Counted from the first letter of the stretch, positions 53,300 through 62,715 are shown. The stretch is DNA of 64,000 bases from CAMTVQ01 sp947085255 (GCA_947085255.1 CAMTVQ010000004.1:186001-250000); one strand, 5' to 3'. The notes: a model not told the origin generated them from the letters alone. Program-made: numbers and translations.

Positions 53300-53807
53300 C
53301 TTAGTATTATCGAATATACTACGCATGCTCTTTTTGGTGTTTTTGCAAATCACATTGCTCAACAATATTAATTTGCACAATACCATTAACCCCTACATTT
53401 ATGTGCTTTTTATACTGCTACTGCCATTAAATACCCCAATCTGGGGACTACTATTTATGTCTTTTTTTACAGGACTTATTGTTGATAGTTTTACAAATAC
53501 ACCAGGCTTACACACATCTGCTATTGTATTAATGGCTTTCTGCCGTCCATTAATTATACAGTTTGTAACCCCTCGTGGTGGATACGAAAACGAGCCCATT
53601 CCTTCTTTAAAAAACATGGGCGAACGTTGGTTTATCACCTATGCTACTATCCTTGTATTCATTCATCACTTTTCGTTGTTCTTTTTAGAGGCATTCCGCC
53701 TCTCCGAATTCTTCATTACCTTATCTCGTGTGATTTTAAGCTGTATCTTTACAATGGCACTAATCCTCATTGGACAGTACTTCTTTACTAAAAAAACCAA
53801 ACGATAA
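53292..53807 (+). CDS. mreD: Rod-shape-determining protein MreD
   Basis: 171 residues with five or six hydrophobic segments and little else. The family is poorly conserved; the assignment rests on the membrane profile, the typical GLIVDSFTNTPG-like loop and its place between mreC and PBP2. Overlaps mreC by 8 nt and its TAA overlaps the PBP2 ATG (TAATG). Confidence 0.9.
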   Translation: MINLVLSNILRMLFLVFLQITLLNNINLHNTINPYIYVLFILLLPLNTPIWGLLFMSFFTGLIVDSFTNTPGLHTSAIVLMAFCRPLIIQFVTPRGGYENEPIPSLKNMGERWFITYATILVFIHHFSLFFLEAFRLSEFFITLSRVILSCIFTMALILIGQYFFTKKTKR

Positions 53808-55663
53808 TGAATGTATTTTTTGAGCGTAAGTATGTTGTTCAAGGAATATTTATTTTAGTTGGTATTGTATTGCTTATTAAGCTATTCTACATACAGGTAA
53901 TTGATAATAAGTATGTAGTTTCTGCTAATAGCAATGTATTACGCAAGTTGGTAATTTACCCAGCTCGTGGCATTGTGTATGATAGGCATAATAAGATTTT
54001 GGTACAAAACGAGCCTGTATACGATTTACTGGTTATACCACGCCAAATTTTACCATTTGACACTTCCGAACTTTGCCGCTTGATAGGCATAAAGCGTGAA
54101 GTATTAATTAGTAAACTAAAAAAGGCACGTAGTTTTTCTCCGGTAAAATCATCTATTATCGAAAAACAGTTATCGGCCAGAACCTACGCTACCTTTCAAG
54201 AAAAGCTATTCGAATTTCCTGGTTTTTTTGTTCAAAACCGTACCGTACGCAAATATCCCAATGCTATGGCTGCCCATATTTTAGGATATATTGGCGAGGT
54301 AGATGAACGTGTTATTGAAAAGTCGGGCAACTATTACCAAATGGGTGACTATTTAGGTATAAGCGGCATCGAAAAATCATACGAAGAAGTACTAAAAGGT
54401 AGAAGAGGTGTTAAAAACATCATGGTAGATGTATTTAACCGTGCAAAAGGAAGTTACGAAGACGGAAAATACGATACAACTGCATTAGCAGGCGAAAAAC
54501 TCATTTGTTCTTTAGACCTTCAATTGCAACAATATGGCGAGCTACTAATGCGCAATAAGCGAGGTAGCGTGGTTGCAATAGAGCCTAATACCGGAGAAAT
54601 ATTGGCGTACATAAGTAGTCCCAACTATGACCCAAATCTATTGGTTGGCAGACAACGAGGCTCAAACTACAGCAAACTTGTTCAAGACGAACTTAAACCT
54701 TTATTTAATAGACCAATACAAGCACAATATCCACCTGGCTCTATCTTTAAAATTGTACAAGCACTCGTGGGGCAGCAGGAAGGGGTGCTTACTCCACAAA
54801 CCGTTTTTCCGTGTGGTGGTGGGTACAGAATTGGTGGTTTACTAGTAAGGTGTACGCATAATCACCCTCCGCTCAACCTCGAGGAATCTATACAGTATTC
54901 ATGTAATGCGTATTACTGTAATGCTTTTCGTAAAATGATTGATCAAGGTCCTTACTCCAACCCACAAGAGGGATTTGAGGTGTGGCGTAATAGAGTTCAA
55001 AAATTCGGGTTAGGCACTAAATTAAATATTGATTTGCCCAATGAACTGGACGGATTATTACCTACCCAAAAACGGTATGATCGTATTTATGGAAAGGCGC
55101 GCTGGAAATCCTCTACTATCATATCCTTATCAATAGGTCAAGGCGAATTAGGAGTAACACCCATGCAAATGGCTAACCTAATGTCAATACTGGCCAATAG
55201 GGGCTACTACTATATTCCGCACCTTATAAAAGGTATCGGTGAAAGAAAAATAGTAAAGCCCGAATACACTAAAAAGAACTATGTGGATATAAATCCTGCT
55301 TATTTTGAAACAGTTATCAATGGCATGGAAAAAGTAGTACAGAGTGGTACAGCTTATTGGTCGCGCATACCTAATATTATTATGTGCGGAAAAACTGGTA
55401 CGGTAGAAAACCCTCATGGCAAAGACCATTCTGTTTTTGTGGCCTTTGCTCCTAAAGACAATCCTAAAATTGCAATAGCTGTGGTAATAGAGAATGCCGG
55501 GTTTGGTGCATCTTGGGCTGCTCCTATTGCCAGCATGATGGTTGAACAATACCTTACTGGAGCGGTAACTAAGCCTAAATATTACCAAGAACGAATTTTA
55601 GAAGCCAATTTAATTAATCCAACCGAAGGAAAATTAAAGACAAAAAAAGGCAAACAGTTGTAA
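53807..55663 (+). CDS. mrdA: Penicillin-binding protein 2 (elongation transpeptidase)
   Basis: 618 residues. One N-terminal membrane anchor (about 8-28), the PBP dimer domain (NVLRKLVIYPARGIVYDR ... LGYIGEV) and a transpeptidase domain. Active-site motifs are SxxK in PPGSIFKIVQ, SxN in YSCNAY and KTG in CGKTGTVENP. It crosslinks peptidoglycan in cooperation with RodA. It is tightly placed between mreD (1 nt overlap) and rodA (6 nt gap). Confidence 0.96.
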   Translation: MNVFFERKYVVQGIFILVGIVLLIKLFYIQVIDNKYVVSANSNVLRKLVIYPARGIVYDRHNKILVQNEPVYDLLVIPRQILPFDTSELCRLIGIKREVLISKLKKARSFSPVKSSIIEKQLSARTYATFQEKLFEFPGFFVQNRTVRKYPNAMAAHILGYIGEVDERVIEKSGNYYQMGDYLGISGIEKSYEEVLKGRRGVKNIMVDVFNRAKGSYEDGKYDTTALAGEKLICSLDLQLQQYGELLMRNKRGSVVAIEPNTGEILAYISSPNYDPNLLVGRQRGSNYSKLVQDELKPLFNRPIQAQYPPGSIFKIVQALVGQQEGVLTPQTVFPCGGGYRIGGLLVRCTHNHPPLNLEESIQYSCNAYYCNAFRKMIDQGPYSNPQEGFEVWRNRVQKFGLGTKLNIDLPNELDGLLPTQKRYDRIYGKARWKSSTIISLSIGQGELGVTPMQMANLMSILANRGYYYIPHLIKGIGERKIVKPEYTKKNYVDINPAYFETVINGMEKVVQSGTAYWSRIPNIIMCGKTGTVENPHGKDHSVFVAFAPKDNPKIAIAVVIENAGFGASWAAPIASMMVEQYLTGAVTKPKYYQERILEANLINPTEGKLKTKKGKQL

Positions 55664-55669
55664 TATCAA

Positions 55670-56932
55670 ATGTTCGACAAAAAAAATATACTCTACAATA
55701 TAGATCGCCAATGCTTGGTAATATACCTACTGCTGGTACTAATAGGCTGGGTAAGCATTTATGCCGCGGTATTTGACGCCAACCATGGAAGTATATTGGA
55801 TATAGACCGTAACTACGGTAAGCAATTGCTTTGGATTGTTACCTCATTCGTATTAGGTTCAATCATCTTGTTTGTTGATGCTAAGTTTTACTCCACTTTT
55901 GCCTATGCTTTTTATATAGCAACCATGATTCTACTCTTTATTGTGCTTGTTGTGGGCAGGGTAGTAAGTGGAAACCAAGGGTGGATAGATATTGGTAGTT
56001 TTAAATTACAACCTGCCGAATTTGCCAAATTCTCAACAGCGTTAGCATTAGCCCGCTACTTAAGTGTTAGTGGTATACGAATGCAATCTTTGTCTACAAA
56101 GATTACCTCCATACTTATTATAGGTTTACCAATGGGGCTTATTTTACTACAAGGCGATGTGGGCTCAGCAATTACATACTCTGCTTTTATATTAGTAATG
56201 TATCGTGAAGGTTTGCCAGGAGAAATACTCTTCTTCGGGGCACTAACAGTTGCCGTATTTGTACTCACCTTATTATTACCACAACAGCTATTGCTTATTG
56301 GATTAGGCTGCATTGCTGTTTTATTGAGTTACTTTTTTCGCAAGCAGAAATCCTATATCTTAATGATACTATTCGGATTGGTATTTTCTGTAGGTGTAGT
56401 TTTTGGAGTAGATCATGTTTTTACCAATGTACTAAAACCACATCATCGTGATCGTATCAATAATTTATTAGGAAAAGAAATAGACTTAAAAGGGACGGGG
56501 TATAACGTAAACCAATCGAAAATAGCGATAGGCTCTGGAGGCTTTTTCGGAAAGGGTTTTATGGAAGGTACACAAACAAAATACGACTTTGTACCCGAGC
56601 AAAGCACCGACTTTATTTTTTGTACTATTGGCGAAGAGTATGGTTTCTTAGGAAGTACTATTGTAATTGGCCTGTTTATCGCATTATTGCTACGGCTACT
56701 TACCTTAGCTGAACGGCAACGCTCTAATTTCTCGCGCATTTATGGGTACGGAGTAGCGGCAATCATCTTTTTTCACGTAGCAATAAATATAGGCATGACT
56801 ATAGGCCTAGTACCTGTAATTGGTATCCCCCTTCCTTTCATCAGCTATGGTGGTTCTTCGCTATGGGGTTTTACTATTTTACTATTTTTAATGCTAAAAA
56901 TGGACGCCAATAGAATGGCTATTATTCGGTAA
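55670..56932 (+). CDS. rodA: SEDS peptidoglycan glycosyltransferase RodA
   Basis: 420 residues, about ten transmembrane helices. SEDS motifs include RVVSGNQGWIDIGSFKLQPAEFAK, the loop YDFVPEQSTDFIFCTIGEEYGFLGS and the terminal GIPLPFISYGGSS. RodA polymerises lipid II and works with PBP2. Its last 11 nt overlap the 3' end of the convergent minus-strand gene at 56922. Confidence 0.96.
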   Translation: MFDKKNILYNIDRQCLVIYLLLVLIGWVSIYAAVFDANHGSILDIDRNYGKQLLWIVTSFVLGSIILFVDAKFYSTFAYAFYIATMILLFIVLVVGRVVSGNQGWIDIGSFKLQPAEFAKFSTALALARYLSVSGIRMQSLSTKITSILIIGLPMGLILLQGDVGSAITYSAFILVMYREGLPGEILFFGALTVAVFVLTLLLPQQLLLIGLGCIAVLLSYFFRKQKSYILMILFGLVFSVGVVFGVDHVFTNVLKPHHRDRINNLLGKEIDLKGTGYNVNQSKIAIGSGGFFGKGFMEGTQTKYDFVPEQSTDFIFCTIGEEYGFLGSTIVIGLFIALLLRLLTLAERQRSNFSRIYGYGVAAIIFFHVAINIGMTIGLVPVIGIPLPFISYGGSSLWGFTILLFLMLKMDANRMAIIR

Positions 56933-57464
56933 ACCTTCTTTTAGCTACGTATTTAAAGTATTTTACTAAATCCTCTTGCTCATCCCATGCAGGATTTCCT
57001 GTTCCATAACTATTTAGTAACGCTTCGGCATCAGTAGCAGCACTTGTTTCATTTAACTGATTAAGTACTTCTTCGTATACGTCCTTATTGCCGTCAAATA
57101 GCTCTTTAATTAATAACAAGCGGTCATTTAAGCCAATAAATGAATGAATACTTTTGGTACTGGTTGGCAACTCTTCTTTCACTTTTGCCACAGGCAACAC
57201 TTCTTCTTCCTTAACCATCACTACTGGCTGTTCAACTACAGCTTCAAATGACTGTTCAACTGCCTGTTTTACAGAACCATTACTTTTTTCTACTGGTTGA
57301 GTTGCTAATAGATTAACTAATTCCAATAAATACTGAGTATTAGTACGCAAATAATCTATCGTTAGCTGATTTACTTGCTCGCCCTCACTAAATAGTGTAC
57401 GATTCAATGAAGCGATCTCTTCAATAACCGAAGCAATTTTTTTAATAACTGTTTTTTTGTCCAT
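56922..57464 (-). CDS. Conserved Bacteroidota protein of unknown function
   Basis: 180 residues, soluble, no signal peptide. An N-terminal helical part (about 1-55) leads through a low-complexity, Val/Glu/Lys/Pro-rich linker (about 57-105) to a C-terminal helical domain starting SIHSFIGLNDRLLLIKELFD and ending YFKYVAKRRFTE. This two-part shape recurs in Bacteroidota genomes as a hypothetical protein. Function unknown. It overlaps the rodA end by 11 nt tail to tail, and its TAACTTTG box lies 7 nt before the start. Confidence 0.8.
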   Translation of the reverse strand: MDKKTVIKKIASVIEEIASLNRTLFSEGEQVNQLTIDYLRTNTQYLLELVNLLATQPVEKSNGSVKQAVEQSFEAVVEQPVVMVKEEEVLPVAKVKEELPTSTKSIHSFIGLNDRLLLIKELFDGNKDVYEEVLNQLNETSAATDAEALLNSYGTGNPAWDEQEDLVKYFKYVAKRRFTE

Positions 57465-57471
57465 AAAGGTT

Positions 57472-57479
57472 CAAAGTTA
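57472..57479 (-). promoter_or_regulatory. -7 box for the minus-strand hypothetical at 56922
   Basis: The minus strand reads TAACTTTG, an exact match to TAnnTTTG, ending 7 nt before the start codon. A leaderless or near-leaderless transcript is likely. Confidence 0.5.
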
Positions 57480-57548
57480 TACTTATTTACAAACGATGAA
57501 AGAGGCTGCTTGCATATAGATTTAAAAATATTTTTACTTTTAGCAAAC

Positions 57549-58097
57549 ATGAGCGAAGCCGCACGTTTTACACTAATTACCGGACCAATGTTTTCGGGCA
57601 AAACAACTACGCTAATCCGCTTGTTGCAAGAAGCACAACACACAGGTAAAATAATAGTTGTATTTAAACCCAAAAAGGATACCCGATATGCTTTAGATGC
57701 TATTGTATCACACAATGCCGTTCAACTAAAAGCTATTTCTATACCAAATGCACAAGCAATCTTTCGGTACATTAGCCAAAACCCTGCACAGGTAGTAGGA
57801 ATCGACGAAGCACAGTTTTTTGATGCCGAATTACCAAACGTTTGTGCCCAACTCCGTAAAAATGGGGTACATATAATAGCCGCTGGACTTAATAAAGACT
57901 ACAAAGCACAACCATTCGGAACGATTCCCCAATTAATTACCCTCGCAGATAATCATACAGAACTATTAGCTATATGTGCACAATGTGGCGCAAAGGCTGC
58001 TTATACGTATCGTAAAACGTCCCAAAAAGCCACCTTTTTGCTAGGAGAAAAAGAAAGCTATGAGGCTCGCTGCAAGGCTTGTTTTAAAAAGCACTAA
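57549..58097 (+). CDS. tdk: Thymidine kinase
   Basis: 182 residues from the ATG at 57549; a TTG at 57510 would add 13 unsupported residues. The P-loop is TLITGPMFSGKTTTLIRLL, the lasso/substrate region includes VVGIDEAQFF, and four zinc cysteines are in CAQCG and ARCKAC. It phosphorylates thymidine for salvage. A TACTTTTA box ends 6 nt before this ATG, supporting the shorter start. Confidence 0.95.
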   Translation: MSEAARFTLITGPMFSGKTTTLIRLLQEAQHTGKIIVVFKPKKDTRYALDAIVSHNAVQLKAISIPNAQAIFRYISQNPAQVVGIDEAQFFDAELPNVCAQLRKNGVHIIAAGLNKDYKAQPFGTIPQLITLADNHTELLAICAQCGAKAAYTYRKTSQKATFLLGEKESYEARCKACFKKH

Positions 58098-58121
58098 TTG
58101 CTAAAACTTTTTTAAAAAGGC

Positions 58122-58152
58122 TTTGTGTTTTTCCTGATTTAGGCTAACTTTG
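58122..58152 (+). promoter_or_regulatory. Bacteroidota-type promoter of atpDC
   Basis: TTTG at 58122-58125, exactly 19 nt, then TAACTTTG at 58145-58152: a full consensus match. The leader to the atpD ATG would be about 50 nt. Confidence 0.82.
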
Positions 58153-58208
58153 CGGCTCAATAAAAGAGCTAGTAAAGTTCTTTTTCACTCAACTTTTATA
58201 AGTGTATT

Positions 58209-59714
58209 ATGTCGAACATAGGTAAAATAGCTCAAATCATCGGTCCAGTTGTAGACGTAAGTTTTGCTGCCGAAAATGCAAAGCTTCCAAACATTCTTGA
58301 TGCCTTGGTTGTAACCAAAGAAAATGGTCAAAAAATTGTATTAGAGGTACAACAACATTTAGGTGAAGACCGTGTGCGTACCATCTCAATGGATTCTACA
58401 GATGGTTTAGTACGTGGTTTGGAATGCATAGATACAGGAGCTCCTATTTCGATGCCTACTGGTGATGCCATTAAAGGCCGTTTATTCAACGTAGTAGGTG
58501 AAGCCATTGATGGTATTAAACCAGTAGATAGCAAAACAACACGTTCTATACACGCTAAACCTCCTCGCTTCGAAGATCTTTCTACCGAGTCAGAAATATT
58601 ATTTACTGGTATTAAGGTTATCGATTTATTAGAGCCTTATGCAAAAGGTGGTAAAATTGGTTTGTTTGGTGGTGCAGGTGTAGGTAAAACAGTATTAATT
58701 CAAGAACTAATTAACAATATCGCTAAAGCACACGATGGTCTTTCGGTATTTGCCGGTGTAGGCGAACGTACACGTGAAGGAAATGACCTATTGCGTGAGA
58801 TGATTGAAGCAGGTATTATAAAATACGGAGATGCCTTTAAGCACTCTATGGAAGAAGGTGGATGGGATTTGAGCAAGGTAGATATGGAAGCCTTAAAAGA
58901 TTCTAAAGCAACATTTGTTTTCGGACAAATGAATGAGCCTCCAGGAGCTCGTGCGCGTGTAGCACTTTCTGGATTGAGCGTTGCAGAATACTATCGCGAT
59001 GGGGATGAAAAAAGTGGTGGACGTGATATCTTATTCTTTATTGATAACATTTTCCGCTTTACACAAGCAGGTTCTGAAGTATCGGCTCTTTTAGGTCGTA
59101 TGCCTTCTGCCGTAGGTTACCAACCAACATTGGCTACCGAAATGGGCTTGATGCAAGAGCGTATTACTTCAACTAAGCGTGGTTCAATTACATCTGTACA
59201 GGCTGTTTACGTACCTGCAGATGATTTAACTGACCCTGCTCCTGCCACTACATTTGCCCACTTAGATGCCACAACGGTATTGAGTCGTAAAATTGCTGAG
59301 TTAGGTATCTATCCAGCGGTAGATCCATTAGATTCTACTTCACGTATTCTTACTCCTGCAATTGTGGGTGATGAGCATTACGATACAGCTCAACGTGTAA
59401 AAATGATTTTGCAACGCTACAAAGAGTTACAAGATATTATTGCCATCTTGGGTATGGATGAATTGTCTGAAGAAGATAAATTGATTGTACATCGCGCACG
59501 TCGTGTACAACGCTTCTTATCTCAACCTTTCCACGTTGCCGAGCAATTTACAGGCTTAAAAGGCGTATTAGTTGATATTAAAGATACCATTAAAGGCTTC
59601 AACATGATTATGGATGGAGAAGTTGATGAGTATCCAGAAGCTGCCTTCAACTTGGTAGGTAATATTGATGACGCTATTGAAAAAGGTAAAAAATTATTAG
59701 CAGAAGCAAACTAA
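58209..59714 (+). CDS. atpD: F1 ATP synthase beta subunit
   Basis: 501 residues. The P-loop GGAGVGKTVLIQELI, GERTREGNDLL, ALLGRMPSAVGYQPTL and DELSEEDK are all intact. It is the catalytic subunit of ATP synthase on the cytosolic side of the membrane. The other F1F0 subunits are not in the window, as is usual for Bacteroidota in which atpDC is separate. The 36 bp gap to atpC is made almost entirely of an 8-bp tandem repeat. Confidence 0.98.
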   Translation: MSNIGKIAQIIGPVVDVSFAAENAKLPNILDALVVTKENGQKIVLEVQQHLGEDRVRTISMDSTDGLVRGLECIDTGAPISMPTGDAIKGRLFNVVGEAIDGIKPVDSKTTRSIHAKPPRFEDLSTESEILFTGIKVIDLLEPYAKGGKIGLFGGAGVGKTVLIQELINNIAKAHDGLSVFAGVGERTREGNDLLREMIEAGIIKYGDAFKHSMEEGGWDLSKVDMEALKDSKATFVFGQMNEPPGARARVALSGLSVAEYYRDGDEKSGGRDILFFIDNIFRFTQAGSEVSALLGRMPSAVGYQPTLATEMGLMQERITSTKRGSITSVQAVYVPADDLTDPAPATTFAHLDATTVLSRKIAELGIYPAVDPLDSTSRILTPAIVGDEHYDTAQRVKMILQRYKELQDIIAILGMDELSEEDKLIVHRARRVQRFLSQPFHVAEQFTGLKGVLVDIKDTIKGFNMIMDGEVDEYPEAAFNLVGNIDDAIEKGKKLLAEAN

Positions 59715-59750
59715 TTAGCTAGTTTGCTAATTAGCTAATTAGTTAATTAT
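59711..59750. repeat. Octamer tandem repeat filling the atpD-atpC gap
   Basis: Five 8-bp units: CTAATTAG, CTAGTTTG, CTAATTAG, CTAATTAG, TTAATTAT. The first unit includes the atpD stop codon, and the last unit abuts the atpC ATG at 59751. There is no Shine-Dalgarno sequence. Confidence 0.8.
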
Positions 59751-60002
59751 ATGATATTAGATATTCTTACCCCCGATAAAAAAATATTTTCAGGCGAAGT
59801 AATTTCGGTTGCTGTACCTGGTAAAAAGGGTTCTTTTGAAGTATTGAATAACCACGTAGCCATTATTTCTACATTAGAAAATGGCAAGATGCGTGTAAAA
59901 ACAAAAACAGCCACTATTACCTACATGGTAAAAGGCGGAGTAATAGAGGTATTAAACAATAAGGTGATAGTACTGGCAGAAGTATTAGAAGAACTTAACT
60001 AA
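59751..60002 (+). CDS. atpC: F1 ATP synthase epsilon subunit, short form
   Basis: 83 residues, only the N-terminal beta-sandwich: VPGKKGSFEVLNNHVAIIST is the typical signature. The C-terminal helical hairpin that inhibits ATP hydrolysis in many bacteria is absent, so the frame ends about 50 residues early compared with 130-140 residues elsewhere. Short forms are common in Bacteroidota. Second gene of atpDC. Confidence 0.95.
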   Translation: MILDILTPDKKIFSGEVISVAVPGKKGSFEVLNNHVAIISTLENGKMRVKTKTATITYMVKGGVIEVLNNKVIVLAEVLEELN

Positions 60003-60020
60003 TTATTGTACTAATCCATT

Positions 60021-60064
60021 AAAAAGAAAGCGTCCGATAAGTTATTATCGGACGCTTTCTTTTT
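60021..60064. terminator. Bidirectional terminator between atpC and parC
   Basis: Perfect 20 bp inverted repeat around a GTTA loop, with core AAGCGTCCGATAA / TTATCGGACGCTT and T runs on both strands. It overlaps the parC stop codon by 2 bp and follows the atpC stop by 18 bp. Confidence 0.95.
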
Positions 60065-62636
60065 AGAACAATCCCAACTGCCCATCTCCTTCTAAATCCA
60101 CCTCATCTGGGTTGGTAATTTCTAACGCTACTTCTTCATTTTCTGCTATTTCTACAGTTACTATAGGCTTTATCTCTGCAATACTTTGCACATCATGCTG
60201 ACTTAACCGATTGCCAATTGCTTTTAGCCCTTTTACATCCATAAATTCTGCTAATTGGATATGCTCTGTAGCTTTTTCCTTGCTCTTACCCTTTAATACC
60301 TCTATTTCTATCTGTGGAGCAGCTGCTGATGTAAATAAAACCAATTTTGAGCCAGGAGCATCACCAATAAAACTATTCTTTTTACCAATGCTAATAGCTT
60401 CTGCTACAAATCGTTTAGCAAAATAGTTTTTTGATTTACCTTCAAAATGAATAGCGCTATATACCTTTTCGGCAGCATATTTTTCTATTAGTAATAAGTC
60501 ATCATCGTAATGATTGGCTAAATCGAACGTAGTAAGCTCATAACTACCGTTTTTATACACGGCAATAATCTTATCGTCTCCATCAAACTCGCCAACGTAA
60601 GTACCCCTTCCATCTACATTAAGACGCTTCAATACATCATCAAACCAAATTTTACGGCCAGATAAAGTACTTACACCTTTACTTTTAAGCGCAACTTTTT
60701 TTACTGGATACTTTGTAACGATATTCCCTTGGGATGCCCTTCCTTTTATATCAACCTCCACAAAATCAATATCCCATACAAGTTTACGGAGCTTAGCATG
60801 TGGTTTTAATTGAATATTTATTACCTCCGCCTCTCCATTTGGGTTTGCAGTAAAATATATAACTCCAGAACCTTTGCTACCTTTTGTTAAATCATATTCT
60901 TTATCACGCGTTACACCCATCACCGAAAAACGCTTAATATATGCCGTTCCCGAAGCTCCATCACGATAAATCATATTGTAAACAGTACGTTCATCATTCT
61001 TTTTAAACACACCTACATGAATGATATCTTTTCCTACAAAGGTTTTTTCCGCAATTTTGGTAACACTAAACTTTCCATCTGCCCTAAATACAATAATCTC
61101 ATCAATATCAGAGCAATCGGCTACAAATTCATCCTTCTTAAGCCCCATACCCACAAAACCATCTGCACGATTTACATACAATTTCACATTGGCCAAGGCT
61201 ACCTGTACCGCCGATATTTCATCAAATTGACGAATCTCTGTTTTACGTTCACGCCCTTTACCATATTTCTCTTTCAATCTGGTAAACCAAGCAATGGCAT
61301 AATCAGTAAGGTGTTTTAAATGCTTTTCCACCTCCTTCATCTCCTCTTCTAAGCCTCGCAATGTTTCATCTGCTTTCTTGGCGTCGTACTTGGTAATACG
61401 CTTGATGCGGATTTCCATTAACTTCAATATATCGTCGCTTGTTACCTCTCTGCGTAGTTGAGGCTTAAATGGCTCTAACCTTTTATCGATAATGGTAATA
61501 GCTTGGTCTTCACTTTCCGCTACTTCCAAATCGCGGTAAATACGCTCTTCTATAAATATTTTTTCGAGTGAGGAGAAATGCCACTTCTCTAACAATTCTC
61601 CCTTACGTATTTCCAGCTCCTCTTTCAGCAAGTTTTTGGTATGTGCTGTGCTCTCAATGAGCATATCATTTACGCCAATAAAGCGAGGTCGATCTTCCTT
61701 AATTACACAGGCATTAGGCGAAATACTTATCTCACAATCGGTAAAAGCATACAGCGCATCAATGGTAACGTCAGGAGAGATTCCTGGTGCCAAATGAATA
61801 ATGATTTCTACATCCTTAGCCGTATTGTCTTCAATTTTACGAATCTTAATCTTTCCCTTTTCATTAGCCGTAATCACACTGTCGATTAAACTGCCCGTAG
61901 TCGTACCAAATGGGACCTCGGTAATGGCTAACGTTTTCTTATCACGCTCTACAATTTTGGCACGTACCCGAATTTTGCCTCCGCGCAGTCCCTCATTATA
62001 CCTCGAAAAATCTGCCATACCACCTGTCAGAAAATCGGGCAATAGATTTGGCCTTTCTCCTTTTAAGCAAGCTATAGAAGCATCTAATAACTCATTAAAA
62101 TTATGTGATAATATTTTTGTTGCCAAACCTACCGCTATACCTTCTACTCCCTGAGCCAGTAATAGCGGAAACTTTACAGGCAATGTAATCGGTTCTTGAT
62201 TACGGCCATCATAAGAAGCTTGCCATACGGTAGTTTGTGGATTAAATACAACATCCAAAGCAAACTTAGATAAGCGCGCCTCTATATAACGCGGGGCTGC
62301 CGCGCTATCACCTGTAAGTGGATCTCCCCAGTTACCCTGTGTATCAATCAATAAGTTCTTTTGCCCTATTTGTACCATGGCATCACCAATAGAAGCATCA
62401 CCATGTGGATGATATTTCATGGTATTACCAATAACATTGGCTGCCTTGTTAAAGCGACCGTCGTCCATCTCCTTTAATGAATGCAGAATGCGTCGCTGTA
62501 CAGGCTTTAAGCCATCGTTGATATGCGGTACTGCCCTATCTAAGATTACGTACGAAGCGTAATCTAAAAACCAGTTTTCGTAAAGTCCGGTAATAGGCGT
62601 AATATTATGTAATTGGTCGTTTTTAGACTCTTCCAT
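60063..62636 (-). CDS. parC: DNA topoisomerase IV subunit A
   Basis: 857 residues. The DNA-cleaving tyrosine is in AAAPRYIEARLSK, and the CAP-homology region is KAANVIGNTMKYHPHGDAS. The C-terminal half carries a beta-pinwheel domain. It is paired with the parE-like gene (79 bp upstream) rather than with gyrB, which with the lack of a clear GyrA box (QxxGGxG) argues for ParC over GyrA. It decatenates chromosomes together with ParE. Confidence 0.92.
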   Translation of the reverse strand: MEESKNDQLHNITPITGLYENWFLDYASYVILDRAVPHINDGLKPVQRRILHSLKEMDDGRFNKAANVIGNTMKYHPHGDASIGDAMVQIGQKNLLIDTQGNWGDPLTGDSAAAPRYIEARLSKFALDVVFNPQTTVWQASYDGRNQEPITLPVKFPLLLAQGVEGIAVGLATKILSHNFNELLDASIACLKGERPNLLPDFLTGGMADFSRYNEGLRGGKIRVRAKIVERDKKTLAITEVPFGTTTGSLIDSVITANEKGKIKIRKIEDNTAKDVEIIIHLAPGISPDVTIDALYAFTDCEISISPNACVIKEDRPRFIGVNDMLIESTAHTKNLLKEELEIRKGELLEKWHFSSLEKIFIEERIYRDLEVAESEDQAITIIDKRLEPFKPQLRREVTSDDILKLMEIRIKRITKYDAKKADETLRGLEEEMKEVEKHLKHLTDYAIAWFTRLKEKYGKGRERKTEIRQFDEISAVQVALANVKLYVNRADGFVGMGLKKDEFVADCSDIDEIIVFRADGKFSVTKIAEKTFVGKDIIHVGVFKKNDERTVYNMIYRDGASGTAYIKRFSVMGVTRDKEYDLTKGSKGSGVIYFTANPNGEAEVINIQLKPHAKLRKLVWDIDFVEVDIKGRASQGNIVTKYPVKKVALKSKGVSTLSGRKIWFDDVLKRLNVDGRGTYVGEFDGDDKIIAVYKNGSYELTTFDLANHYDDDLLLIEKYAAEKVYSAIHFEGKSKNYFAKRFVAEAISIGKKNSFIGDAPGSKLVLFTSAAAPQIEIEVLKGKSKEKATEHIQLAEFMDVKGLKAIGNRLSQHDVQSIAEIKPIVTVEIAENEEVALEITNPDEVDLEGDGQLGLF

Positions 62637-62715
62637 TTTTATTCAACACAAAATTTAATTTGTTGATTTATCAATTGATTATGCGTTACTCGAAACCTTT
62701 GCTTTTAGGCTAAAA

